A stretch of 64,000 nucleotides of DNA from Herbaspirillum sp. DW155 (GTDB lineage Bacteria > Pseudomonadota > Gammaproteobacteria > Burkholderiales > Burkholderiaceae_D). Below are positions 27,527-35,078 of the stretch, one piece after another. The stretch covers positions 3,782,001 through 3,846,000 of the forward strand of contig NZ_AP029028.1 in the NCBI RefSeq assembly GCF_037076565.1, in the 5' to 3' direction. Under the pieces are notes generated by a model. The model ran no database searches, was not told where the DNA came from, and saw nothing but the letters and a program-made list of their open reading frames with translations. Each line of letters begins with the position of its first letter. Positions within the stretch are counted from its first letter, which is position 1. Made by a program: the position numbers and the translations under genes.

Positions 27527-27745
27527 ATGCGTCGTATTGCCGCCACGCTGCCCCTGATGCAAAAGCAGCGCAGCGGACAGATCATCAACATTGCGTCCAT
27601 TGGCGCCTATGCCGCCAGCCCGACCGCAGCCGTCTACTGCGCGACCAAGTTCGCGGTGGCAGCGATAACGGAAGGCTTGCGCCAGGAGGTGGGTGGCGAC
27701 ATCCGCGTCACGCTCATTTCACAGGCCAGTCTCTTCAATGCCTGA
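27527..27745 (+). pseudogene. Fragment of a short-chain dehydrogenase/reductase
   Basis: The 72-codon frame encodes the central SDR segment only: IAATLPLMQKQRSGQIINIAS with the catalytic serine region and YCATK, the YxxxK active-site motif, then RVTLIS. The nucleotide-binding N-terminus is absent, and after RVTLIS the sequence no longer fits the family, so the end is also lost. The first codons may not be ancestral. It runs into the 3' end of the convergent FGE-like gene, suggesting a deletion join. I infer a non-functional remnant. Confidence 0.75.
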
Positions 27746-28751
27746 CGTCCACATCCCGGACCAGCCTGATCCCGACCAGGGTATAGCGCGTACTGGTGGT
27801 GTTCCAGTTACGGAAGGCGCAGCGTGCATACAATGACCAGGTATGCCAGGAGCCGCCGCGTCGTACCTTGACCTCACCGGCGGCCGGTCCTTGCGGGTCT
27901 GCCAGGGGCGAGCGTGCGTAGGTATCTTCGCCGTACCAGTCTGCGGTCCATTCCCAGGCGTTTCCCACCATGTCATGCAGTCCGAATCCATTCGCAGGGA
28001 AGCTGCCGACCGGCGAGGTAAAGGCAAATCCATCATGGCCCTTGAGCGCATGAGAAGCCAAACGCGGCCAGTAGGGTGCAGCGTCGGCGTCGAAGGTGTT
28101 GGCGATCAGGCTCAAGCCCTCCGGATCATCGCCATTGGGATAGCGGGTCGTCGTGCCAGCACGGCAGGCGTATTCCCACTCGGCTTCAGTGGGCAGACGG
28201 TAGTGCGCCTTCTCTTTCTCGCTGAGCCATGCTGCCAGCGCCTGTGCATCATTCCAGGTGACGTTGAGCACCGGATGATTCCCAGCCTGGGGAAAGCCCG
28301 GATTTTTCCAGCTGTATTGTGGGTTGCGGCCTTCGAACGCATCTTTCCGCTCAGTCTTTTCGGGATCATAGTTCGGGTTGTAACCATAGCCGCCGGTCTG
28401 ATCGCGAACGGATTCGGGGAGATAGCCGGACTCCGCCAGGAATCGGGCGAACTGGTCAACGGTGACCAGATGCTTCCCCAGATAGAAGGGATGGCTTATC
28501 ACCACCTTGTGTCGCGGCCGCTCATCGTCGAGATCGCGCAGCCGCCGCGCTTCATAATCCGGGTAGGCCTTTTGCAGCGACGCGAGAGATTCATCCGTTC
28601 CCATCAGGAATTCTCCCGCAGGGATCAGCACCATTTGCATCCCGATTGAATTTTCAATCGTGTCAGGCGCTTGCGTTTTTTCCGCGGCATGCGGGCCGAC
28701 CAATGTCGCGCCCAGCAACATCGCCAGCAAACTGATGGATAGGAGTTTCAT
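27735..28751 (-). CDS. Secreted FGE/sulfatase-modifying-factor-like protein
   Basis: A 338-residue exported protein: a signal peptide of about 25 residues (MKLLSISLLAMLLGATLVG) and a formylglycine-generating-enzyme-type domain (SIGMQMVLIPAGEFLMGTDE, LPTEAEWEYACRAGT, GNAWEWTADWY, RRGGSW, TLVGIRLVRD). In true FGE two cysteines five apart sit after GGSW; here only the second (YARC) is present and the first position is serine, so formylglycine synthesis is unlikely. Many secreted members only keep the C-type-lectin-like fold. The start at 28751 has AGGGGGAA upstream. Neighbours on both sides are broken genes. Confidence 0.87.
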   Translation of the reverse strand: MKLLSISLLAMLLGATLVGPHAAEKTQAPDTIENSIGMQMVLIPAGEFLMGTDESLASLQKAYPDYEARRLRDLDDERPRHKVVISHPFYLGKHLVTVDQFARFLAESGYLPESVRDQTGGYGYNPNYDPEKTERKDAFEGRNPQYSWKNPGFPQAGNHPVLNVTWNDAQALAAWLSEKEKAHYRLPTEAEWEYACRAGTTTRYPNGDDPEGLSLIANTFDADAAPYWPRLASHALKGHDGFAFTSPVGSFPANGFGLHDMVGNAWEWTADWYGEDTYARSPLADPQGPAAGEVKVRRGGSWHTWSLYARCAFRNWNTTSTRYTLVGIRLVRDVDVRH

Positions 28752-28974
28752 GGCGTTCCCCCTTATGTCGACTGTCTGCAGGCATGACTCCCATCGGTCC
28801 AGGCCGCTTGCCAGGATAGGGGCATACCACAACACCGGATGTCATTTTCCCGGCCCGAATACCGATTGGAGAAACGCCGCCACCTCCAGCGGAGCCTGTT
28901 CACGTCCCAGCGCATCACCACCCAGCATCACGCCATCCATGCGGTTGCGCCTGCCATGAAAGAGATAGCTCAAT

Positions 28975-28996
28975 TTGCGTTCCCCTTGCGTTCCCC
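28975..28996. repeat. 11-bp tandem duplication causing a frameshift
   Basis: TTGCGTTCCCC occurs twice head to tail. One copy less joins the DUF2268 frame to a further 43 codons or so of open frame ending at 28842. Confidence 0.8.
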
Positions 28997-29212
28997 GCCT
29001 GACTCGCCGACCGATGACGGCCCGCGCACCCCGGCATTCTCAACAAGACACCACAGTGTCTCGCGCAAGCATTGCGCATCCAGCCCATGCATGGCCGACG
29101 CCCGTATCCCGCCCTGCTCCTCGGAAAACTTCGCCACGAGCTGATAGCCCAGCGAATAGCCCAGCCAGCGCGGCAGGTTCCCCGTCCCGAAAAACCACAG
29201 GCCGTGATCATA

Positions 29213-29480
29213 GAACCCATTTCATAAATAGGCGTGAGTGCGAGCGAGTCCCGTTTGGGATGAAGTGCAAGGCGCGAATTTGGGTCAAGACTGGGCGTCT
29301 TGACCCAAATTCGTAACGCAGCAATTCGCCCAAACGGGCCGCTCCCTCCGGGTTCTGTCCAGAAAGGGCGCTGGCCGCGTTGCACTCCTTGCGTGTGGCA
29401 CCGCCACACGACGCGTCGCGCGCCTTGCCAGCGCCCTTTCTGGACAGAACGCATCTCACGCCTATTTATGAAATGGGTTC
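29213..29480. mobile_element. Folded 268-bp non-coding element, copy 1 (MITE-like)
   Basis: The ends are perfect 26-bp inverted repeats (29213-29238 and 29455-29480) beginning GAACCC. Inside are further perfect pairings: 10 bp (29250-29259 with 29329-29338) enclosing a 16-bp stem (29276-29291 with 29297-29312); and 24 bp (29352-29375 with 29427-29450) enclosing a 7-bp hairpin (29393-29399 with 29403-29409). It is flanked by TA on both sides and interrupts the DUF2268 gene. A TA duplication is typical of IS630/Tc1-mariner transposases, which could mobilise it in trans. It has no coding capacity of its own. Confidence 0.88.
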
Positions 29481-29988
29481 TAGTCACTACGGCCCCATTG
29501 CTGTGCGGCCAGCGCAAGGTGCTCCGTCATCCGGCTGATATCGAGGGTCTCCCAAGGCTCCGGGTCGCCGCCCAGCAACTCCTGCGCAAAATGCCCCGCC
29601 ATGCCTTCGGACACCAGCGCCTCGCCCAGCGTGCTGCCATATCCGGGACCATCCCACCTTGCCGCATGATGCAACTCGTGCGCAAACATGCGTTGTAGCG
29701 ATGCGTTTTGGTTGAGCAACAATTGCGGATGGTCGGGATCGACGATCAGCTGGATGAATCCCGGCCTGGATGCATGGCCCAGCAGACCCTTTTCCGGCAC
29801 CACTTCGTTTCCGGCCTGGATGACCACATCCAGAGGAAGCAAGGGCAGCAGCGCCGAAGCCCTTGCATGCGTCTGCAGCAGGGCTTCGCTGATCCAGGGG
29901 CGCAGAGGCGTCAGTCTGGCGCGGGCATCGAGAAAATGAAGAGTGATCGTCATGGGATGTCATGCGTTGGAATTGCGGTGGCAGAAAG

Positions 29989-30237
29989 CTAAGCGGCTTG
30001 CGCCTCATCATCCCACAAGGATGCGCGCGCCACGACCGTTCCCGCCGCAAGAAGCGCCCCGGGCGCGATCACCGAGTTGGCGCCCAGACGGCAAGCATCG
30101 CCCACCAGCGCGCCGAACTTGTCGACACCGGTGCTGACCAGGGCCCCGTCAAGGCGCACCAGCACGGTCTTGTCGCTGCGTTCGTTGCGGTGATTGCAGA
30201 GGATGCTGCCAAAGCGCCCTTTCGACAAGGCATGCCA
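29989..30237 (-). pseudogene. C-terminal fragment of a left-handed beta-helix (hexapeptide) transferase
   Basis: The open frame contains a run of hexapeptide-like repeats, DKFGALVGDACRLGANSV and IAPGALLAAGTVVA, preceded by ILCNHRNE. This resembles the end of sugar-nucleotide/acetyltransferase-type proteins. No ATG is available; the frame reaches a stop at 30238 and the N-terminal catalytic part is missing. It abuts the 3' end of the tartrate dehydrogenase gene on the same strand. I infer a truncated remnant. Confidence 0.65.
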
Positions 30238-30263
30238 TCACGATCCCCTCGCCATGCCCCGTG

Positions 30264-31343
30264 CTACCCCTGCGCCGCCCGGGCAACGAAAGCACACACG
30301 GCCTCGGTCACCTGCACCGTAGTCGCCTTGCCGCCGAGGTCGCCGGTGTGCAGCGCCGGATTGGCGGTGACGGCTTCGATGGCCTGCATCACCTGGGCCG
30401 CGGCAGCGTGTTCGCCCAGGTGTTCCAGCAACATCACCACCGACCAGAAGGTGCCGACCGGATTGGCCAGACCCTTGCCCATGATGTCGAAGGCCGAACC
30501 GTGGATGGGCTCGAACATGGACGGATAACGGCGCTCGGGATCGATGTTGCCGGTCGGTGCAATACCGAGGCTGCCGGCCAGCGCGGCGGCGAGGTCGGAG
30601 AGGATGTCGGCGTGCAGGTTGGTGGCCACGATGGTGTCCAGCGTAGCGGGACGGTTGACCATGCGCGCGGTGGCGGCATCGACCAGTTCCTTGTCCCACT
30701 TCACATCGGGGAACTCCTTCGAAATCTGCACCGCGATCTCGTCCCACATGACCATCGCATGGCGCTGGGCATTGCTCTTGGTGACGACCGTCAACAACTT
30801 GCGCGGACGCGACTGCGCCAGCCTGAAGGCAAAGCGCATGATGCGTTCGACCCCGGCACGGGTCATGATCGAGACATCGGTAGCGGCCTCGATGGGATGG
30901 CCCTGGTGGACACGGCCGCCGACGCCGGCGTATTCGCCTTCGGAGTTCTCGCGCACGATGACCCAGTTCAGGTCTTGCGCACGACAGCGCTTGAGCGGCG
31001 CATCGATGCCCGGCAGGATGCGCGTGGGGCGCACGTTGGCGTACTGGTCGAAGCCCTGACAGATCTTCAGGCGCAAACCCCACAGGGTGACGTGATCGGG
31101 GATGTGCGGGTCACCGGCCGAGCCGAACAGGATGGCGTCCTTCTCGCGCAGGGCATCGAGGCCATCGGCGGGCATCATCACGCCGTGTTGGCGATAGTAG
31201 TCGCCGCCCCAGTCGAAGTCCTCGAAGTCGAAGGCCAGGTCGGCGCGGGCGGCGGCCAGAGCTTGCAGCAGCTGGCGGCCGGCGGGAATGACTTCCTTGC
31301 CGATGCCGTCGCCGGGGATGGTGGCGATGCGATAGGTGTTCAT
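30264..31343 (-). CDS. dmlA: Tartrate / D-malate dehydrogenase (decarboxylating)
   Basis: A 359-residue member of the isocitrate/isopropylmalate dehydrogenase family closest in pattern to TtuC/DmlA: NAD-dependent oxidation of D-malate to pyruvate or of tartrate. It has MNTYRIATIPGDGIGKEV at the start, VRENSEGEYAGVGG in the active site, a catalytic Lys-Asn pair in VVTKSNAQRH, and the metal-binding region with ATNLHADILSD. GSAFDIMGKG and NPVGTFWS close the nucleotide site. The divergent LysR gene (31518) carries the typical DmlR arrangement, so this gene is likely its target, induced by the substrate. Confidence 0.93.
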   Translation of the reverse strand: MNTYRIATIPGDGIGKEVIPAGRQLLQALAAARADLAFDFEDFDWGGDYYRQHGVMMPADGLDALREKDAILFGSAGDPHIPDHVTLWGLRLKICQGFDQYANVRPTRILPGIDAPLKRCRAQDLNWVIVRENSEGEYAGVGGRVHQGHPIEAATDVSIMTRAGVERIMRFAFRLAQSRPRKLLTVVTKSNAQRHAMVMWDEIAVQISKEFPDVKWDKELVDAATARMVNRPATLDTIVATNLHADILSDLAAALAGSLGIAPTGNIDPERRYPSMFEPIHGSAFDIMGKGLANPVGTFWSVVMLLEHLGEHAAAAQVMQAIEAVTANPALHTGDLGGKATTVQVTEAVCAFVARAAQG

Positions 31344-31381
31344 GTCGACAGCCTTTCTTGATGAGATGCGGTAGCGGGTCT

Positions 31382-31413
31382 CGCAAAAACACGGCGTGCG
31401 CCGCCTTTTTGCG
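31382..31413. repeat. Long hairpin in the dmlA/LysR spacer
   Basis: CGCAAAAA (31382-31389) pairs with TTTTTGCG (31406-31413), with a further GGC/GCC pairing inside. It lies in the presumed 5' leader of the dehydrogenase gene. A second hairpin, GTGCGGG with CCCGCAC, follows at about 31414-31435. Confidence 0.6.
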
Positions 31414-31460
31414 TGCGGGGTACTTTACCCGCACTGCGAGGAAAGGAAGCGGTGCTAGAC

Positions 31461-31475
31461 TTAAAGCATTCTTAA
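31461..31475. promoter_or_regulatory. LysR-type box between dmlA and its regulator
   Basis: TTAAAGCATTCTTAA has T-N11-A spacing with TTAA arms, 42 bases before the LysR start in the divergent spacer. It is the best candidate for the regulator's binding site. Confidence 0.55.
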
Positions 31476-31517
31476 CCTTAATTCAACAATCAACTGTCTT
31501 TCTCTGATGAGGTCTTC

Positions 31518-32489
31518 ATGCAGGACACCGTTCTTCCCGCCGACCTGCGTTTCTTTTCCGTACTGGCCATGGCCGGCAGCCTGTCGGCGGCGGCACGCGA
31601 GCTGGGGCTGACCACGGCGGCGGTCAGCAAGCACCTCACGCAGATGGAAGCGCGTGCGGGCGTGCCGCTGGTCAACCGCACCACGCGCCGCATGATGTTG
31701 ACGCCCGAGGGTGAGCTTTATCTGGAACACGCGCGCCGCATCCTCGACCAGATCAGTGAATTGTCCGAACTGCTGGGCAGTTCCAGGCGCCGCCCGGAAG
31801 GCCTGCTGCGTATCAATGCCACGCTGGGTTTCGGACGCAGCCACGTGGCGCCGGTGATCTCGAAGTTCGTCACGCGCCATCCGCAGGTGTCGGTGCAGTT
31901 GCAGTTGTCGGTGATGCCGCCGCCGCTGACCGAGGACAGCTTCGATGTCTGCATCCGCTTCGGCGAGCCGCCCGATACCAGGGTGGTAGCACGCCGGCTG
32001 GCCTCCAACGCGCGCCTGCTGTGCGCCTCGCCGGCCTACCTGAAGCGGCGCGGCATGCCGCAGACGCCGCATGACCTGAGCAAGCACAATTGCGTGGGTA
32101 TCCGCCAGGGGGACGAGGCTTATGGGGTGTGGAAGCTGTCCTCGGGCAGCGGCGCCTCGCGCAAGACGGAGAGCGTCAAGATACGCGGCAACCTCACCAC
32201 CAATGACGGCGAGATCGCAGTGAAGTGGGCGCTCGACGGGCATGGCATCCTCATGCGCGCCGAGTGGGATATCCGCAGCTATCTGGAAGAAGGCCGATTG
32301 GTGCAGGTGCTGCCGGGCTGGCAGACGCCCAATGCGGATATCTTCGCGGTGTATTCGCAGCGCCAGCAGCTGTCGACGCGGGTGCGCAGCTTTGTGGATT
32401 TCATTGCGCGCGAACTGGCGGGGACGTCGCCCAAATCGCGTATCACGGTGTTGGGTACGCGGGGCAAGCGCAAAGCGCAAGACCGGTGA
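31518..32489 (+). CDS. dmlR: LysR-family regulator, DmlR type
   Basis: A 323-residue LysR regulator divergent from the D-malate/tartrate dehydrogenase gene. The winged helix covers residues 8-66 (LRFFSVLAMAGSLSAAARELGLTTAAVSKHLTQME); the effector domain has the DTRVVARRLASNARLLCAS pattern typical of the CrgA/DmlR subgroup. In E. coli DmlR activates dmlA with D-malate; the same arrangement suggests the same logic here. The basic tail GKRKAQDR is not conserved. The symbol is assigned from context. Confidence 0.9.
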   Translation: MQDTVLPADLRFFSVLAMAGSLSAAARELGLTTAAVSKHLTQMEARAGVPLVNRTTRRMMLTPEGELYLEHARRILDQISELSELLGSSRRRPEGLLRINATLGFGRSHVAPVISKFVTRHPQVSVQLQLSVMPPPLTEDSFDVCIRFGEPPDTRVVARRLASNARLLCASPAYLKRRGMPQTPHDLSKHNCVGIRQGDEAYGVWKLSSGSGASRKTESVKIRGNLTTNDGEIAVKWALDGHGILMRAEWDIRSYLEEGRLVQVLPGWQTPNADIFAVYSQRQQLSTRVRSFVDFIARELAGTSPKSRITVLGTRGKRKAQDR

Positions 32490-32574
32490 AGCAGGGCCGG
32501 TCCATCTTCCATCCGCCCCCACGCCCGCGTTAAGATAGCCGCCAACCCCGTCCATCCGCCCCGCCACTGCTCTC

Positions 32575-33357
32575 ATGACGTCCCGCCAAGCGCCCGCCGA
32601 TCTCGCCACACGCCGCGCCGGCAAGCTGACCGATACGGTCTACGCCAGCCTGCGCGAAGACATCTACGCCTTCCGCCTGCTGCCCGGCGACCGCTTCGCC
32701 GAGAACGACGTGGCCGAGCGCCTGCAAGTCTCGCGTACGCCCGTGCGCGAGGCGCTCATGCGCCTGCAGAGCGAAGGTCTGGTGCGCGGTCATTTCCGCA
32801 ATGGCTGGGAAGTGGTGCCGATCGATCTGGCACGCTTCGCCTCCCTCTATGAATTGCGCGAGATGCTGGAGTTGCACGCGGTGCGCAAGCTCTGCTCGCC
32901 GCGCATCGCCGCATCCGTGCGCCAGCAACTGGTGGCCGAGCAGGGCGCGATCTGGCATTGCGCTCCCAGCGACCGTCTGCCCGACGGGCTGGCCGTGGCG
33001 GCCCTGGACGAAGCCTTCCACTGCGCCCTGGTGCAGGCGGCGGGCAACCCCGAGGCCGATACCGTCTACCGCCAGCTGACCAACCAGCTGCGCATCATGC
33101 GCCGGCTCGATTTCGCCTATGGCGACTGCATCGACGACACCTATGCCGAGCACCGCGCCATCCTGGATGCCATCGCCCGCAATGACGGTGACCTGGCCGG
33201 CGAACTCATCGGCCGCCACATCGAAGGCAGCCACGCCGTGGTCGAACGGATGACCATCGCCCGCCTGGAACAGGTGCGCGCCGGGTCGGTGCAGGCTGCA
33301 CCGGCACAAGGCAGCGCCGCGTCACCGGCACCGGCCCGGCGCAAGCGGTTTGGCTGA
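32575..33357 (+). CDS. GntR-family regulator, FCD subfamily
   Basis: A 260-residue repressor: winged helix (LTDTVYASLREDIYAFRLLPGDRFAENDVAERLQVSRTPVREALMRLQ) and FCD domain with ALDEAFHCALVQAAGN and EHRAILDAI. It lies 85 bases after the LysR gene and 225 bases before an oxalate/formate-type transporter gene on the same strand. A 22-bp palindrome at 33490-33511 in the second gap is a plausible operator, so it probably controls that transporter. The C-terminal tail is rich in Ala and Pro and ends RRKRFG. Confidence 0.92.
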   Translation: MTSRQAPADLATRRAGKLTDTVYASLREDIYAFRLLPGDRFAENDVAERLQVSRTPVREALMRLQSEGLVRGHFRNGWEVVPIDLARFASLYELREMLELHAVRKLCSPRIAASVRQQLVAEQGAIWHCAPSDRLPDGLAVAALDEAFHCALVQAAGNPEADTVYRQLTNQLRIMRRLDFAYGDCIDDTYAEHRAILDAIARNDGDLAGELIGRHIEGSHAVVERMTIARLEQVRAGSVQAAPAQGSAASPAPARRKRFG

Positions 33358-33489
33358 CGAAGTGAAGATTCGCGCGTCATCTGCGGGTCGCAGGCCGGTT
33401 TTTCCCCTCCTGAAGAAGAATTGAACCGATTTTCCGGGTGCCGGATTTGCCACAAGGCAAATGGCATGAAAGCTGCTTTTGTGGGCGCA

Positions 33490-33511
33490 GGATTTATGCA
33501 TACATAAATCC
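33490..33511. promoter_or_regulatory. Palindrome before the OFA-type transporter gene
   Basis: GGATTTATG and CATAAATCC are perfect 9-base arms around CATA, 72 bases upstream of the transporter ATG and downstream of the GntR gene. The ATG-N4-CAT centre resembles GntR-type sites. Confidence 0.6.
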
Positions 33512-33582
33512 CGGCAAGCGGCACCTTGCCCGATCCGGCAGGGCTGGCCTTTCCCCCACGGCTTTCTGTACAGGAGAAACGC

Positions 33583-34857
33583 ATGACCACCCTCACCCAC
33601 ACCGCCCCCGCGAGCGCGCAGGGCCTGCTGCACAACCGCTGGTTCCAGCTGTGCATCGGCCTGATCTGCATGATGGCCATCTCCAGCCCGCAATACGTCT
33701 GGACGCTCTTCACCAAGCCGCTCACGGCCAAGCTGGGCGTGCCGCTGTCGCAACTGCAGATCACCTTCTCGATGCTGATCGTGCTGCAGACTTTCTTCTC
33801 GCCCTTCCAGGGCAGCCTGATCGAGCGCTTCGGTGCGCGCCGCCTGATTGCCATCGGCACCTTCATGTCGGGCCTGTCGTGGATCCTGGCCGCGCAAGTC
33901 TCCAGCATCGGCCTGTTCTATCTGGCCTACGGACTGGTGGGCGGGCTGGGCACCGGGATCGTCTACGTCGGTGTGGTGGGCCAGATGGTGCGCTGGTTCC
34001 CGGACCGTCGTGGCTTTGCGGTGGGGATGGTGGCGGCCGGCTATGGCATGGGCGCGATCCTGACCACGTTCCCGATCTCGGCGTCGCTAGCCAGCGCCGG
34101 ACTGGAAACCACCTTGTGGCAGTTCGGCCTGGTGTTTGCGGTGATCGGGGTGGCGGCGTCGCAGGCGCTGCGCTCGCCTGACGCCGGCCATGCCGCTGCC
34201 ATGCCGGCCCCGGCGATTGCCGCCAGCAAGCTCGACGTGGCACCGCGCCAGATGCTGCGTACGCCGCTGTTCTGGCTGATGTTCGTGATGATGACCATGA
34301 TGTCCACCTCGGGCCTGATGGTGACGTCGCAGATGGCCACCTTCGCGCGCGACTTCGGCGTGGCCAATGTGATGGTGTTCGGCCTGGCGGCGCTGCCGCT
34401 GGCGCTGACCATCGACCGCCTCACCAATGGTCTGACGCGTCCCTTCTTCGGCTGGGTGTCGGACCGCTACGGTCGCGAGAACACCATGTTCTTCGCCTTC
34501 GCGCTGGAAGGCGTGGCCATGGCGCTGTGGCTGGCCACGCACGAGAATGCGGTGCTGTTCGTGCTGCTGTCGGGTGTGGTCTTCTTCGGCTGGGGCGAGA
34601 TTTTTTCGCTCTTCCCCTCGACCCTGACGGACACCTTCGGTACCCGCAACGCCACCGCCAACTATGGCTGGCTCTACATGTCGCAAGGCATCGGCTCGAT
34701 CTTCGGCGGCCCGCTGGCGGCCATGATGCATGAGAAGACCGGCAGCTGGCATCCGGTCTTCGGCACCGCCATCACGCTGGACATTCTCACCGCCTGCCTG
34801 GCGCTGATGGTGTTGAAGCCGTGGCGCGCAAGCTATCTGGCCAAGGCCGGCAAGTAA
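33583..34857 (+). CDS. MFS transporter, oxalate/formate antiporter (OFA) family
   Basis: A 424-residue 12-helix carrier. The N-terminal helix 1-2 region FQLCIGLICMMAISSPQYVWTLF is typical of OxlT-like proteins, with conserved Gln-Tyr and the FGARR loop. The second-half loop reads FGWVSDRYGRENTM. Substrates in this family are small dicarboxylates and monocarboxylates. The ATG at 33583 has CAGGAGAAA upstream. Together with the preceding GntR gene and the tartrate/D-malate dehydrogenase it forms a C4/C2 acid locus. A clear terminator follows. Confidence 0.88.
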   Translation: MTTLTHTAPASAQGLLHNRWFQLCIGLICMMAISSPQYVWTLFTKPLTAKLGVPLSQLQITFSMLIVLQTFFSPFQGSLIERFGARRLIAIGTFMSGLSWILAAQVSSIGLFYLAYGLVGGLGTGIVYVGVVGQMVRWFPDRRGFAVGMVAAGYGMGAILTTFPISASLASAGLETTLWQFGLVFAVIGVAASQALRSPDAGHAAAMPAPAIAASKLDVAPRQMLRTPLFWLMFVMMTMMSTSGLMVTSQMATFARDFGVANVMVFGLAALPLALTIDRLTNGLTRPFFGWVSDRYGRENTMFFAFALEGVAMALWLATHENAVLFVLLSGVVFFGWGEIFSLFPSTLTDTFGTRNATANYGWLYMSQGIGSIFGGPLAAMMHEKTGSWHPVFGTAITLDILTACLALMVLKPWRASYLAKAGK

Positions 34858-34880
34858 GTCTGCCCTCGCCCTAACCTCTC

Positions 34881-34918
34881 CGATGCCGGCCTCGCGCCGG
34901 CATCGTCGTTTCTTTTCC
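34881..34918 (+). terminator. Terminator of the OFA-type transporter gene
   Basis: CGATGCCGGC and GCCGGCATCG form a 10-bp stem on a 5-base loop, followed by TCGTTTCTTTT. Confidence 0.85.
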
Positions 34919-34949
34919 CCGCCTTATGCAGCACCTGCAGGCTTGTCCA

Positions 34950-35018
34950 GTGCTTGTACCGTGCTTGTACCGTATACTTGCAAGCCTGTTGCAAGCCTTT
35001 GCAAACCCCTGCAACTCG
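34950..35018 (+). promoter_or_regulatory. Phased direct repeats before the antiporter gene
   Basis: GTGCTTGTACC occurs twice in tandem (34950-34960, 34961-34971). It is followed by a TTGCAAGCC-like unit at 34978, 34989, 34999 and, degenerate, at about 35009, spaced 11, 10 and 10 bases, close to one DNA turn. This is about 70-130 bases upstream of the antiporter start. Confidence 0.55.
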
Positions 35019-35031
35019 CCGCAGTCCTGCG

Positions 35032-35040
35032 GGTCTGACC
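35032..35040. promoter_or_regulatory. GGTCTGACC palindrome before the antiporter gene
   Basis: Same core as the GGTCAGACC sites (the reverse complement), 38 bases upstream of the antiporter ATG at 35079. Context GGGTCTGACCC. Confidence 0.4.
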
Positions 35041-35078
35041 CACCCGCCCCCCGTCACAAGAGCATCAACTGCCGCCTC

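Larger units (their letters stand above)
28842..29953 (-). pseudogene. DUF2268 zinc-protease-like gene broken by a 268-bp element and an 11-bp duplication
   Basis: The first 157 codons (29953 down to 29483) encode a DUF2268-type protein with the metal-binding FAHELHHAARW motif and a downstream EALVSEGMAGHFAQ. After Asp157 the frame hits a TAG made by a folded 268-bp insertion (29213-29480). Removing it together with one copy of the TA duplication restores the frame into YDHGLWFFGTGNLPRWLGYS, as expected for the family. Farther on, an 11-bp tandem duplication (28975-28985 and 28986-28996, TTGCGTTCCCC) shifts the frame to a stop at 28970; without it the frame continues to 28842. The ancestral protein would have had 276 residues. 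Confidence 0.88.

Noticed and set aside
29213..29480. Element considered as an IS5-type derivative with CTAG target
   Set aside because: The right flank reads CTAG, but reconstruction of the DUF2268 frame requires a 2-bp TA duplication, and there is no IS5-type transposase remnant.
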